Notes: generated from the sequence alone by a model not told the origin. Positions 36,465 through 44,913 are shown, counted from the stretch's first letter. The stretch is 64,000 bases of DNA from Caldilineaceae bacterium (GCA_019637645.1 JAHBVH010000042.1:1-64000); one strand, 5' to 3'. Made by a program: numbers and translations.

Positions 36465-37610
36465 CTAGGTTGACGACTTTGCTAACAATTTCTGCAACTT
36501 GATGAGGAAATCCGGCAATACGAGTACATCGAGGGACAGATCGACCAAGTGGAGCAGCGTGTCTTCATCCGTGATTTGCATCAACTGATGCGTTAGTCCT
36601 TGTAGATTTTCCTCACCGGGTTGGAATCGGCGTTGCAATACACGGAGAATCATGGCACGCTGACTTTCTTGTCGCCCTTCTTGTCGCCCTTCTTGTCGCC
36701 CTTCTTGTCGCCCTTCTTGTCGCCCTTCTTGTTGTCCTTCTTGGCGTCCAATCCGTTTGCCTTCCTCGATCCACTCGTCGGCCATGGTTTGCATAAGCAT
36801 CTCTCCTTCTTTCGGTAACAACGCCAACAGCTTTTGGGTAACTTCTTCCTTCTTCACTTGTCCAGCACGTCCCAAATAACGCAGCAGCGCAACAACCATT
36901 GATATGCCATTCGGCTGACGTAGCACCTCTGCCGCCATCGTCAAGATTTCATCCAGCTGCCCGCCCAAGCCTTGTTCAAAAATATGTTTTAGGACCAGCA
37001 CAAAGAGGCGGTTGAGCACTTCGCCCTGAATCGCTTCATCCGGTAGTGCAGTCAGATTGATCAAATGCGGCTCAAAGTCAGGCACAAAGGGTGCTAACGC
37101 TTTCGCTAATGGCGATTCTGCATCCTGCAATCCGGTCAGATGGCGAGCGAAACGGAGCGACACATTCCATGCACCCTGCCCATGATAGACGAGTAACACG
37201 AGAACGGGTGTCAGGGTATAGGTACGCTCGCTGCGTTCTTTGCGGGGCTCTGCCTCTTTGGCCGCGCGTTGCGTCGCTTGCAACGCTGCAAATTCCTGTT
37301 CCCATAGCCGCACTTGATAGCGCAGTACCTGAAAATTGACCCATTCATCCGGATAGCTCTTGTGTTCAAAGAGCAGCGAGAGCGCCACCGGCGTTTGCGA
37401 TGTGGTCATGCTTCGGTACACTAGATCGCTAAAGTGCATCCGTAACTGTTCATCGACAAAGGAATCCTTTTCCAATGATAGCTGGGTTAGATCCAGCAAG
37501 GATGCCACTGCCGGGGGCAAGTGCTGCCGGAGAAAGGCTGCCGCTGCTGCTGGGTGGCTGAGATATTGTTTGAAAAAAAGATCGTGAGGATTGCGTAGAT
37601 CAGTCGTCAT
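36465..37610 (-). CDS. Rpn family PD-(D/E)XK nuclease (recombination-promoting / transposase-like)
   Basis: The 381-residue protein begins NPHDLFFKQYLSHPAAAAAFLRQHLP, the typical start of the Rpn (PD-(D/E)XK, PF04754-like) family. The nuclease core is in FSDLVYR and LSLLFEHKSYPDEW, giving Asp, Glu and Lys. A 4-residue repeat EGRQ runs about seven times before a helical C-terminus. ATG 37610 fits family starts; upstream in-frame ATGs are unsupported. Rpn proteins are DNA endonucleases that raise RecA-independent recombination. The EGRQ tract often varies in length among homologues. Confidence 0.88.
   Translation of the reverse strand: MTTDLRNPHDLFFKQYLSHPAAAAAFLRQHLPPAVASLLDLTQLSLEKDSFVDEQLRMHFSDLVYRSMTTSQTPVALSLLFEHKSYPDEWVNFQVLRYQVRLWEQEFAALQATQRAAKEAEPRKERSERTYTLTPVLVLLVYHGQGAWNVSLRFARHLTGLQDAESPLAKALAPFVPDFEPHLINLTALPDEAIQGEVLNRLFVLVLKHIFEQGLGGQLDEILTMAAEVLRQPNGISMVVALLRYLGRAGQVKKEEVTQKLLALLPKEGEMLMQTMADEWIEEGKRIGRQEGQQEGRQEGRQEGRQEGRQEGRQESQRAMILRVLQRRFQPGEENLQGLTHQLMQITDEDTLLHLVDLSLDVLVLPDFLIKLQKLLAKSST
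36665..36750. repeat. 12-bp tandem repeats in the Rpn gene
   Basis: TTCTTGTCGCCC is repeated five times exactly, followed by two degenerate units. On the coding strand each unit gives GRQE, so copy-number slippage keeps the frame. Confidence 0.95.
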
Positions 37611-37728
37611 AGGTGTAGTATAGCATAGGGTAGATGAATAAAACAATGGGATCCGCTGCTGGCTAGCTTGTGGAGAGCTAGGACTGTTTGTCGATAAATC
37701 GCAGGGATACTTGATTATAGGGATAATC

Positions 37729-38445
37729 GTGGAACAAAAAACAAAACTTTTGTTGGTTGATGATGAAGAGTCGATCATTGCCACGCTCAAAACTTTTCTA
37801 GAGCTGTCTGGCTTTACGGTGGTGACGGCCAGGAATGGTGCAGAGGCACTAATTCAGGCCAAACAACATCGGCCTGAACTCATCGTGCTCGATGTATTGA
37901 TGCCCCAGTTAGATGGCCGTGAAACGTTACGGCAATTGCGGCGACAAGGGGATTGGACGCCCGTAATTCTATTGACCCAAGTGGCTGGTACAGCACAACG
38001 GATTATGGCCATTGAAGAAGGCGCCGATGACTATCTCAATAAACCTTTCGATCCCCAAGAACTCGTTGTTCGGATTCGGGCTGTGCTGCGGCGGACGCAG
38101 GCTGGCAAACAGCCGTTACAGAGCTCCCGCTTGCTGCGCAGTGGCGATCTCGTGCTGGATCGCAGCGCACGACGGATCTATGTTGCGAATTTGGAACACC
38201 CGGTAACGCCCAAGGCGGTCTCGATTCTGGAACATTTGATGACCCATCCCAATGAACTGATTACGCGTGATCGCTTGTTGGATGTTGTCTGGGGGTGGGA
38301 AAGTGAGATTGGGGCACGCGTTGTGGACACCCGCATTGCCGAACTGCGGAAGGTGTTGCAGGATGATCCCGCGGATCCGCGCTTTATTGAAACCATCCCT
38401 GGTGCTGGCTATCGTTATATTGCTTTTGTTGAAGCAACATCATGA
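37729..38445 (+). CDS. OmpR-family response regulator
   Basis: The 238-residue protein has a receiver domain with acidic Asp11/Asp12, phosphoacceptor Asp55 (LIVLDVLMPQLDG), Thr83 and Lys105 (NKPF). It is followed by a winged-helix DNA-binding domain (TPKAVSILEHLMTHPNELITRDRLLDVVWGW...VVDTRIAELRKVL). GTG 37729 with AGGG upstream is preferred over TTG 37711. Its stop overlaps the start of the histidine kinase by 4 bp, so it is translationally coupled to its partner. Confidence 0.96.
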   Translation: MEQKTKLLLVDDEESIIATLKTFLELSGFTVVTARNGAEALIQAKQHRPELIVLDVLMPQLDGRETLRQLRRQGDWTPVILLTQVAGTAQRIMAIEEGADDYLNKPFDPQELVVRIRAVLRRTQAGKQPLQSSRLLRSGDLVLDRSARRIYVANLEHPVTPKAVSILEHLMTHPNELITRDRLLDVVWGWESEIGARVVDTRIAELRKVLQDDPADPRFIETIPGAGYRYIAFVEATS

Positions 38446-39350
38446 AGTGGTTACGTAACAAGCCTTATTGGCTTCCCGTCACCCTTGGGCTATTGGGTCT
38501 GTTTTTATTGGCGCGCGTTCTGCTAGCCGATGCCTTTATTTTGGTGCCCGAGGATGCCGACGTCATTATTTTAGTGGCGCTGCTGGCTATCGCACTCATT
38601 GCCGCGATCCATACGATCGTACGCATTTCCATGAACCATCTCCGTGGGCGCAGTATTCGCCATGCTCGCCAAGAGACGCTGGCCGAACATAGTCGCTTTC
38701 TGCGTCGATTGGATCACGAACTTAAGAATCCCCTCACGGCCTTGCGGACAGGGCTACGGACCCTGGTGCTAACCAACCTACATGAGCAGCAGCAACAAAT
38801 TGTTGATGCCATGGAAACCGAGACCTTGCGCCTTAGCCGCTTGGTGACCGATCTGCGCAAATTAGCCGAGCTTGAAACTGAGCCGCTCAATTTACAGCCG
38901 GTCAACCTGGCAACCTTTGCCATGACGATTATCCAAATGGAGCGTGAACGCTTTGAAGCGGGGCAACGTACGCTACAGAGCTATCTTTATGGAGGACAAC
39001 CGGCTTGGCTGATTGATGAAGATTTGCTGGCACTGGCGATCCATAATTTGTTAGATAATGCTTTTAAATATTCTCAGCCTGGTGATCGCATTGAGCTACG
39101 GGTAAACGTCCAACAGGAGCTGATTATCCAAGTCGTGGACACCGGGATGGGAATTGAGCAGAGCGCCCTTGCCCATGTTGGTGAGGAACTCTATCGCGCC
39201 CCACAGTTAGAGAAGATTCCCGGCAGCGGGATTGGCGTGGCGCTGGTGCGCGCCATTGTCGAACGCCATCAAGGTGCGGTGACCATCGAAAGCGAACTGG
39301 GGAAAGGCACCATTGTCACTTTGCACCTGCCCTATGTATCCCAAGAATGA
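38442..39350 (+). CDS. Sensor histidine kinase
   Basis: The 302-residue membrane kinase has two transmembrane helices (about 11-30 and 41-61) separated by a loop of only ~10 residues, so it lacks a real extracellular sensor domain. The phosphoacceptor is His92 (RRLDHELKNPL). The ATPase domain has N-box IHNLLDNAFKYS, G1 DTGMGI and G2 GSGIGVAL. It phosphorylates the response regulator encoded just upstream. The tiny loop suggests that it senses the membrane or a partner protein. The next genes encode two small membrane proteins that might be partners. Confidence 0.95.
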   Translation: MKWLRNKPYWLPVTLGLLGLFLLARVLLADAFILVPEDADVIILVALLAIALIAAIHTIVRISMNHLRGRSIRHARQETLAEHSRFLRRLDHELKNPLTALRTGLRTLVLTNLHEQQQQIVDAMETETLRLSRLVTDLRKLAELETEPLNLQPVNLATFAMTIIQMERERFEAGQRTLQSYLYGGQPAWLIDEDLLALAIHNLLDNAFKYSQPGDRIELRVNVQQELIIQVVDTGMGIEQSALAHVGEELYRAPQLEKIPGSGIGVALVRAIVERHQGAVTIESELGKGTIVTLHLPYVSQE

Positions 39351-39404
39351 TAAAGGATGTTTCAGATCCTGGACATGAACGAGATACAGCCGTAACAACG
39401 CCCT

Positions 39405-39482
39405 TATAAACTATGAATCAGGTATACACCCCGAAGCGAAGCATAAGAACGAAGCAAAGAATGCGTACTACCATAGTTTATA
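39405..39482. promoter_or_regulatory. 11-bp perfect inverted repeat upstream of an unknown membrane protein
   Basis: TATAAACTATG (39405-39415) and CATAGTTTATA (39472-39482) are perfect inverted matches 56 bp apart. The second copy touches the GAGGGAG ribosome site of the gene at 39498. It could be an operator pair, or a long-range mRNA helix next to the ribosome site. Confidence 0.5.
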
Positions 39483-39497
39483 GAGGGAGTGAAGCAG

Positions 39498-40043
39498 ATG
39501 AAAACCAAGATTCAAATCGCTGTGGCCGTTTTGGTCATCGTTGGGATGGTCTACTGGGCCTTTACTTCGGCAAGATCCTATACCTACCGTGGATCGAATA
39601 TCATGTTCCCGATTGGCAGCGGTCATGTCATCGCCAAGAATACAGGTTCTGAAGCGATTCCGATCGAGATGCGTGCCGATGGACGAACGACCATCTTTCG
39701 GGTTGCCAGCACCGAGTTGGGGCTAGCCGAATCGGCACGCCGCCAGGGGACTGGCCGCGATGCCTTCTATGCCGTCTACTTTGAGCTGCCACCTGGTGAT
39801 GCCCGCATTGATGTGACCCGTGGCTCTGGTGTACAGATGATCGCTCGGGGAGAAACGCCCATTGAGGCCCTTGTCACACCGATGGCGGCCAATTCCATTC
39901 GATGGATTTTGATTACGGCTAGTGTTGTGAGCCTCTGGGCGCTCTATTACATTTCAGGTGTCACGCAACATCAGTGGCTTGCTAGCCTGCGCAATAAGTT
40001 GTCCAACCGTGGGGTGCCTGCTACGGGAGTAGCCAATTCATAG
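39498..40043 (+). CDS. Membrane protein of unknown function
   Basis: I do not recognise a family. The 181-residue protein has an N-terminal membrane helix (IQIAVAVLVIVGMVYWAF, about 5-22). A soluble, probably beta-rich extracellular region of ~100 residues follows, with SYTYRGSNIMFPIGSGHVI and YAVYFELPPGDARIDVTRG. A second helix lies near 134-154 (WILITASVVSLWALYYISG), then a basic tail. ATG 39498 has GAGGGAG 8 bp upstream. It lies downstream of the two-component system with an inverted repeat in its leader and could be a target or partner. Confidence 0.75.
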   Translation: MKTKIQIAVAVLVIVGMVYWAFTSARSYTYRGSNIMFPIGSGHVIAKNTGSEAIPIEMRADGRTTIFRVASTELGLAESARRQGTGRDAFYAVYFELPPGDARIDVTRGSGVQMIARGETPIEALVTPMAANSIRWILITASVVSLWALYYISGVTQHQWLASLRNKLSNRGVPATGVANS

Positions 40044-40107
40044 GCGCTCTTTTGACAGCGCTACAATAGGTACAAAAGTCGAGGTACAAAAGTAGCCCTG
40101 TGGTTAC

Positions 40108-40156
40108 GCGGCAAACCAAACGCTTCGGAACATTTCCGAAGCGTTTGGTTTGCCGC
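40108..40156. repeat. 23-bp perfect hairpin with 3-nt loop
   Basis: GCGGCAAACCAAACGCTTCG (from 40108) continues to A40130 and pairs perfectly with 40134-40156 around CAT. No T run follows. It is intergenic, between two same-strand genes. It is an unusually long perfect stem and may be a REP-like element or a transcript-stabilising structure. Confidence 0.9.
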
Positions 40157-40225
40157 TACCAGCACTTACAGGCATAATCCACCCATTGAGCAGATGATCA
40201 TCAAGATGGTCTTTCAGGTAAAGCG

Positions 40226-40726
40226 ATGATGAAATCCGATCCAGATCAGTTTCTTAATCGATTGGTGGTTGCTACGCTGACGATCTTTGTGACCGTGAGC
40301 CTCTTATTGGCCGCGGTGGTCTTTCGTGAGATCTGGTTACAGCAACACATCGCTGAACTCAGTTCGGATTTGCAGGTCAATCTAGATGATCTGAAACAGA
40401 CGACAGAGGTGATCCAGAGCGATCTCTCGACCCTGCTTACGACAACCCTGACCACGGATGAAACCCAATCGCTCCCTAATTTAAACGAAGTGACCGAATT
40501 GTTGAGCACCGTTGATGAACAGCTGACTTCCATTGAAGAAGAAGTCAATAAGGTGGCAACCATTTTGGAATCGGACTCCGAAAGTGTCCTCTATGACCCC
40601 ACCCCAGCTGTGATGCAAGACCGGGCTGATCGGGTCTTTACCATCTTTGCTGTTCTCATCAGCATTGCGGCGATTGCCGTTGCGATCCTACTTGGGGTGG
40701 CCATGCGCGTGCAATCAATCTCTTGA
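40226..40726 (+). CDS. Small two-helix membrane protein with coiled coil
   Basis: No family is recognised. The 166-residue protein has a membrane helix at about 12-33 (LVVATLTIFVTVSLLLAAVVF) and another at about 137-160 (FTIFAVLISIAAIAVAILLGVAM). The ~100 residues between are acidic and heptad-like (LSSDLQVNLDDLKQTTEVIQ, LSTVDEQLTSIEEEVNKVATIL), so a coiled coil is likely. This resembles the periplasmic part of signalling proteins without the output domain. It may work with the nearby loop-less kinase, which is inference from position. Confidence 0.75.
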   Translation: MMKSDPDQFLNRLVVATLTIFVTVSLLLAAVVFREIWLQQHIAELSSDLQVNLDDLKQTTEVIQSDLSTLLTTTLTTDETQSLPNLNEVTELLSTVDEQLTSIEEEVNKVATILESDSESVLYDPTPAVMQDRADRVFTIFAVLISIAAIAVAILLGVAMRVQSIS

Positions 40727-40737
40727 AAACGCGCGTG

Positions 40738-41985
40738 TTAGCCCGGTGAGGCGACTACCCTTTCTGCCAGTAAATGATTGATCTCCTCCGCCTCATATCC
40801 TGCTTCGGCCAAGATCTCGCGTGTATGTTCCCCTAGGATTGGTGCACCGTGGCGCACACCGCCCGGTGTATCGGAAAACTTTACGGGCAGTCCTAGGGTC
40901 TTCACCGTGCCAACACGGCTATGTTCTACCTCAACCACCATCTCACGTGCCAGCGTTTGGGGATCGGCGTGTACTTCGGCAACGGAAAGCACCGGCCCGG
41001 CTGGGAGGCCAATCGTCTCAAAGATCGCCATCCATTCAGCCGTTGTCTGCTGGTGGAAGTATGGGGTTAGCAGCTTGACCAACGCCGGCAAGTTGGTGAG
41101 CCGTCCGGCATTGGTCAGAAAGCGGGGATCCTCGCCCAAATGGGCAGCATCCAGGGCTTTGATCAGCTTTTCCCAATTGGCTTGATTGGCCGCCCCAATG
41201 TTGATCCACCCGTCGGCAGTTTGAAAGGCTTGATAGGGGGCCATGAGCGGGTGGGCCGAGCCAAGCGGACCAGGTGCCACGCCCGTGGCGAGACAAATGG
41301 CGGATTGCCAATAGGTGTGGGTGATGCCAGCTTCAAAGAGCGAGGTATCGACCTGCTGGCCTAGTCCTGTCTGCTGCCGATGATAAAGCGCGGCCAAAAT
41401 GCCCATCGCCGCCAAAATTCCGGCGGTAATATCTGTCATGGGCGCGCCGACTTTCACGGGTGCCGGATTGCGGTTTTCCTCGGTCGGCATCTCGCCCGTG
41501 ATGCTCATCAGCCCACTCATGCCTTGGGCGATCAGATCAAAGCCACCCCGTTCCGCATAGGGGCCCGTCAACCCAAAGCCCGTAATCGAACAGTAGATCA
41601 ACCCTGGCTGCTCAGCCTTGAGCGTTGCATAGCCCAAGCCATAGTGGGCCAAAGCACCGGTACGCAAATTCTCAACGAGGATATCGGCCTGCAAGATCAG
41701 ACGGCGAAGGAGGGCAATGCCCGCGGGTTGTTTGAAATCGATGGCAATGCCGCGCTTATTGCGATTCATCATCATAAATGCGGCTGATTCACCATCCCCG
41801 GTGGGTGGGATGGTCGGGGGGATGGTGCGCCGCGTGTCGTCGCCCCGCGGCAGACGCTCCACCTTGATCACATCCGCGCCCATGTCGGCCAGCATAAGGC
41901 CACAGGTCGGGCCAGCCATGATATGGGTAATCTCGACAACTTTCAAGCCGGTTAGCGGCCCCTGCATTGGTTGCTTGGCTGTCAT
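40738..41985 (-). CDS. CaiB/BaiF family (type III) CoA-transferase
   Basis: The 415-residue enzyme begins GPLTGLKVVEITHIMAGPTCGLMLADMGADVIKVE, the family signature with the active-site Asp region. NRNKRGIAIDFK and GGFDLIAQGMSGLMSITGE follow. It moves CoA between carboxylic acids. It is the last gene of a minus-strand operon with the HD phosphohydrolase (26 bp gap) and enoyl-CoA hydratase, which suits activation and beta-oxidation of an organic acid. Substrate is unknown; formyl-, succinyl- and carnitine-type members look alike. Confidence 0.94.
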   Translation of the reverse strand: MTAKQPMQGPLTGLKVVEITHIMAGPTCGLMLADMGADVIKVERLPRGDDTRRTIPPTIPPTGDGESAAFMMMNRNKRGIAIDFKQPAGIALLRRLILQADILVENLRTGALAHYGLGYATLKAEQPGLIYCSITGFGLTGPYAERGGFDLIAQGMSGLMSITGEMPTEENRNPAPVKVGAPMTDITAGILAAMGILAALYHRQQTGLGQQVDTSLFEAGITHTYWQSAICLATGVAPGPLGSAHPLMAPYQAFQTADGWINIGAANQANWEKLIKALDAAHLGEDPRFLTNAGRLTNLPALVKLLTPYFHQQTTAEWMAIFETIGLPAGPVLSVAEVHADPQTLAREMVVEVEHSRVGTVKTLGLPVKFSDTPGGVRHGAPILGEHTREILAEAGYEAEEINHLLAERVVASPG

Positions 41986-42011
41986 GATCCTGATTCCGTT
42001 TTTGATAATAC

Positions 42012-42602
42012 CTATGCGGTTGCGCGTAAAAAGCCCGCATCAACGGCTTCTTGAATTTTGATCTGAATCAGCTCCCATAAGGGCGTGGCGCCCTCGTCAA
42101 TGATTCGGTTGACGGTGCGAACCTGCCCTTGATGAATATTATTCTCTTGCCAACCACGTCCTTCGGTATAGCAATTGTGCAAGACCGGGAGCAAACGATC
42201 GACGGCGCGGGCAAACTTGGCTTCGGGGGTCACCCGCGCTTCAAATTCTAGCCAGAGCTGGAGATAGGCTTCCCCTTGTTCGGCGGGCAGGAGGCCAAAG
42301 ATGCGCTGGGCTGCTTGGTATTCGCGATCATGTTGACCGACTTTGCCAGCGGTGTCGTAGATAAAGGTGTCGTCGGCATCGATCTCAACAATATCGTGGA
42401 TGAGCAGCAGTTTAATCACATGATCAATGGCAATCGGTTCATTGGCATGTTCGGCCAGCGTAAGGGCTGTTAGGGCAATGTGCCAACTATGTTCGGCAGA
42501 ATTTTCACGGCGCAGGTTGTGGGTAATATAGGAGCGGCGCAGCACATTTTTGAGCTTGTCCAGTTCCAGAATAAAGGCAAGTTGTTGAGCTAATCGGTTC
42601 AT
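42012..42602 (-). CDS. HD-domain phosphohydrolase (YfbR-like, 5'-nucleotidase type)
   Basis: The 196-residue protein has the HD_3 pattern: LDKLKNVLRRSYI with RRENSAEHSWHIA (His38), HVIKLLLIHDIVEIDADDTF (His69-Asp70, Glu73) and a late Asp in RAVDRLLPVL. These metal enzymes remove phosphate from deoxynucleoside monophosphates. The start at 42602, 4 bp after the stop of the hydratase gene and with AGGA upstream, is clearly better than an in-frame ATG at 42701 that would overlap that gene. Its place between two CoA-metabolism genes is unexplained. Confidence 0.88.
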   Translation of the reverse strand: MNRLAQQLAFILELDKLKNVLRRSYITHNLRRENSAEHSWHIALTALTLAEHANEPIAIDHVIKLLLIHDIVEIDADDTFIYDTAGKVGQHDREYQAAQRIFGLLPAEQGEAYLQLWLEFEARVTPEAKFARAVDRLLPVLHNCYTEGRGWQENNIHQGQVRTVNRIIDEGATPLWELIQIKIQEAVDAGFLRATA

Positions 42603-42606
42603 GGCA

Positions 42607-43386
42607 CTATCGTCCTGTAAAGTGGGGCTTGCGCTTTTCAACAAAAGCGCGATACCCTTCTTGGTAATCCGCATAGTTGGCGCTCGCAAAGCCTTCGTCA
42701 AATTCAGCGGGAGTCAAGGGCTGTGGGTTCAGTAGGCGCCGGGCAAATTGTTTGTGGAGCCGATTTGAATGAGGCGCACCATCGGCAATGCGTTGGGCCG
42801 TGGCATAGGCTTCGGCCTCGACCTGTTCGTCGGCCACCACTCGGGTAACAAGTCCCTTGGCCTGGGCCTCTTGGGCATCAAAAACCCGCCCCTCGAGCAA
42901 AATTTCCAATGCGCTGGCGCGGCCCACCAAATCGATCAGCGCCGTGATTTCGGGATAGGCCATGATGACGCCAATGCGGTTGATCGGCACGCCAAAGCGG
43001 CTGGATTCGCCACAGATGCGCAGGTCGCACATCATCGCCAATTCGAGCCCGCCGCCCACACAGATTCCCTTGATCAGCGCTATGGTTGGAATGGGGCAAT
43101 CCCGAATGGCGGCCATGGTGTTGTGCATGATGGTGCCATAGGCTTTGGCTTGGGCAAAGTTGGCGCGTTCACTTTCAAATTCTTTAATATCCGCGCCGGG
43201 CGAGAAGGCGCGATCACCTGCACCACGCAGCACAATACAACGCAACTGCTCATCAAGAGCGAGCTGGTGCATGGTGTCACCTACACCTTGCCAGAGGGCC
43301 CGACTGAGCGCGTTTAATTTTTCTGGTCGATTGAGGATAACCGTGGCAATATCACCCTCACGTTCAACCAGTACAATTTCGTCCAT
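42607..43386 (-). CDS. Enoyl-CoA hydratase/isomerase (crotonase family)
   Basis: The ~259-residue protein begins MDEIVLVEREGDIATVILNRPEKLNALS. The oxyanion-hole segments are RAFSPGADIKEF and CVGGGLELAMMCDLRI. The start at 43386 fits the family; ATG 43404 would add six residues. It is the first gene of the operon with the HD protein and CoA-transferase. The usual catalytic Glu is kept in GGLEL. Reaction type (hydratase, isomerase or dehalogenase) cannot be fixed from sequence alone. Confidence 0.93.
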   Translation of the reverse strand: MDEIVLVEREGDIATVILNRPEKLNALSRALWQGVGDTMHQLALDEQLRCIVLRGAGDRAFSPGADIKEFESERANFAQAKAYGTIMHNTMAAIRDCPIPTIALIKGICVGGGLELAMMCDLRICGESSRFGVPINRIGVIMAYPEITALIDLVGRASALEILLEGRVFDAQEAQAKGLVTRVVADEQVEAEAYATAQRIADGAPHSNRLHKQFARRLLNPQPLTPAEFDEGFASANYADYQEGYRAFVEKRKPHFTGR

Positions 43387-43771
43387 GATCTTTCTCTTTT
43401 CCATTGGGCTTTGACCGTGCTCTTTGTGCGGTGCTGCGCGAGCACTAGGGCAGTTCAACGCTCCTCATTGTACAAGTTCAACCCTATTGCGACAAACTTG
43501 CGGTTGGGTTAGGGGCATTGGCGGCAAGCTCCATGGGGCTTCGGCGCGTCACGGAGCTGCCTGGCACTGGTAAAGCGTACTTGCCCTGTTCTGCTGTTCG
43601 TAGACGGTTGCCCCTAAACATCGCCCATGCTACAATAATTTTTCTGCGTAGGGATTGTCCGTGCTCTTGCTTGCCCATCACCGTGTGCCCAATCCGTGGC
43701 GGTTGGCTCTGCTCTCTGCGCATTCTTTTATTTAATTCCTGATCTGATCAAGAAGCTAGAGGAGATCCTGC
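43387..43771. other. Intergenic region between divergent enoyl-CoA hydratase and GH172 genes
   Basis: About 385 bp. It carries a good plus-strand promoter (43608-43636); nothing gene-like was seen. Short open frames on both strands have no recognisable features. Confidence 0.5.
43608..43636 (+). promoter_or_regulatory. Promoter, TTGCCC / extended -10 TGCTACAAT
   Basis: TTGCCC (43608-43613) and TACAAT (43631-43636) are 17 bp apart, with TGC extending the -10. It lies ~135 bp upstream of the GH172-type gene. Confidence 0.65.
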
Positions 43772-44854
43772 ATGAGTAACTTTAATGGCCTGGGCATGAA
43801 CCTGGGCAATCTGGCGCGCCTCTCCAAGGCCCAAAGCCGCTCTATCAGCCCGGAAAATTTTACGGGTGAAAAAGGCAAGGGTGGCATGGCTACCGAAGGA
43901 ACGGGGGCCGACTGTGCTCGTGAGTTGGGCCAAGGCTGGAAAATCTCTCCCTCCGTCGCTATTCAGCCCGGTGAAACCTTTACCCTAGCCGATATTGAAG
44001 GCCAGGGGGCTATCCAACAGATCTGGATGACGCCTACGGGCAACTGGCGCTATAGCATTCTGCGGATCTACTGGGACGACCAAGAGCAGCCGTCGGTTGA
44101 GTGTCCTGTGGGTGATTTCTTTGGCATGGGCTGGGGCAAGTTTTCACCACTCAACTCCTTGGCTGTCTGTGTCAATCCTGGCAGCGCCTTTAACTGCTAT
44201 TGGGAAATGCCCTTCCGCCGCCGAGCGCGCATCACCATGACCAATATCGGGGAAGAAGCCATGCGCCTGTACTATCAGATCAACTACTCGCTGACGGATG
44301 TACCGGAAGATTGTGCCTATTTCCATGCCCAATTCCGCCGTACTAATCCCCTGCCCTACAAAGAGGTCTACACCATCCTCGATGGTGTTCAGGGGCGCGG
44401 TCACTATGTGGGTGTCTATATGGCTTGGGGTGTCAACAATTCCGGCTGGTGGGGCGAAGGCGAGATCAAGTTTTTTATCGACGGCGACAAGGATTGGCCG
44501 ACCATCTGTGGCACTGGCACCGAGGACTACTTCTGCGGCTCCTATAATTTTGAGAACAAAGAGACCAAAGAGTATCAGGAATTTTCTACGCCCTATGCGG
44601 GGCTCCACCAAGTTCTGCGGCCCGATGGTGTCTATCGCTCTCAGCAGCGCTTTGGCATGTACCGCTGGCATATCACCGACCCCATTCGCTTTCAACAGGA
44701 TCTAAGCGTGACGATCCAGGCATTGGGTTGGCGCAGCGGTCATCGCTATCTGCCCTTGCAAGATGATATCGCTTCCGTCGTCTTTTGGTATCAGACCTTG
44801 CCCACGGCTCCCTTCCCAGCCTTGCCCGATAAGGATTACCTAGAAGTGATCTGA
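43772..44854 (+). CDS. GH172 / DUF2961 family glycoside hydrolase
   Basis: The 360-residue protein matches DUF2961: LARLSKAQSRSISPENFTGEKG near the start, GQGAIQQIWMTP, then WWGEGEIKFFIDGDKDWPTICGTGTEDYF. Family members characterised as GH172 act on alpha-fructofuranosyl or alpha-D-arabinofuranosyl linkages. Glu231 (GEGEIKFF) and Glu251 (GTGTEDYF) occupy the positions I infer for the catalytic pair. ATG 43772 has GAGGAG 7-8 bp upstream. There is no signal peptide, so it works in the cytoplasm. It is monocistronic with a good promoter and a palindromic repeat after it. Confidence 0.88.
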   Translation: MSNFNGLGMNLGNLARLSKAQSRSISPENFTGEKGKGGMATEGTGADCARELGQGWKISPSVAIQPGETFTLADIEGQGAIQQIWMTPTGNWRYSILRIYWDDQEQPSVECPVGDFFGMGWGKFSPLNSLAVCVNPGSAFNCYWEMPFRRRARITMTNIGEEAMRLYYQINYSLTDVPEDCAYFHAQFRRTNPLPYKEVYTILDGVQGRGHYVGVYMAWGVNNSGWWGEGEIKFFIDGDKDWPTICGTGTEDYFCGSYNFENKETKEYQEFSTPYAGLHQVLRPDGVYRSQQRFGMYRWHITDPIRFQQDLSVTIQALGWRSGHRYLPLQDDIASVVFWYQTLPTAPFPALPDKDYLEVI

Positions 44855-44867
44855 GTTCTGGACGCTA

Positions 44868-44900
44868 AGCGCTGTCAGGTTTTCAAAACCTGACAGCGCT
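44868..44900. repeat. 33-bp palindromic repeat, copy 4
   Basis: AGCGCTGTCAGGTTTT and AAAACCTGACAGCGCT are perfect 16-bp arms around C44884. It lies between two convergent genes. Confidence 0.95.
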
Positions 44901-44913
44901 CATCTGTTTTTGT

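Noticed and set aside
36465..36818. CRISPR-like array in the 36.66-36.75 kb repeats
   Set aside because: The units are 12 bp, contiguous and coding (EGRQ); there are no spacers.
40052..40067. Promoter from TTGACA (40052) and TACAAT (40062)
   Set aside because: The spacing is only 4 bp, too short for a sigma-70 promoter.
44868..44900. Protein operator site
   Set aside because: The same 33-bp palindrome occurs at four other unrelated 3' ends, so a dispersed repeat or terminator explains it better.
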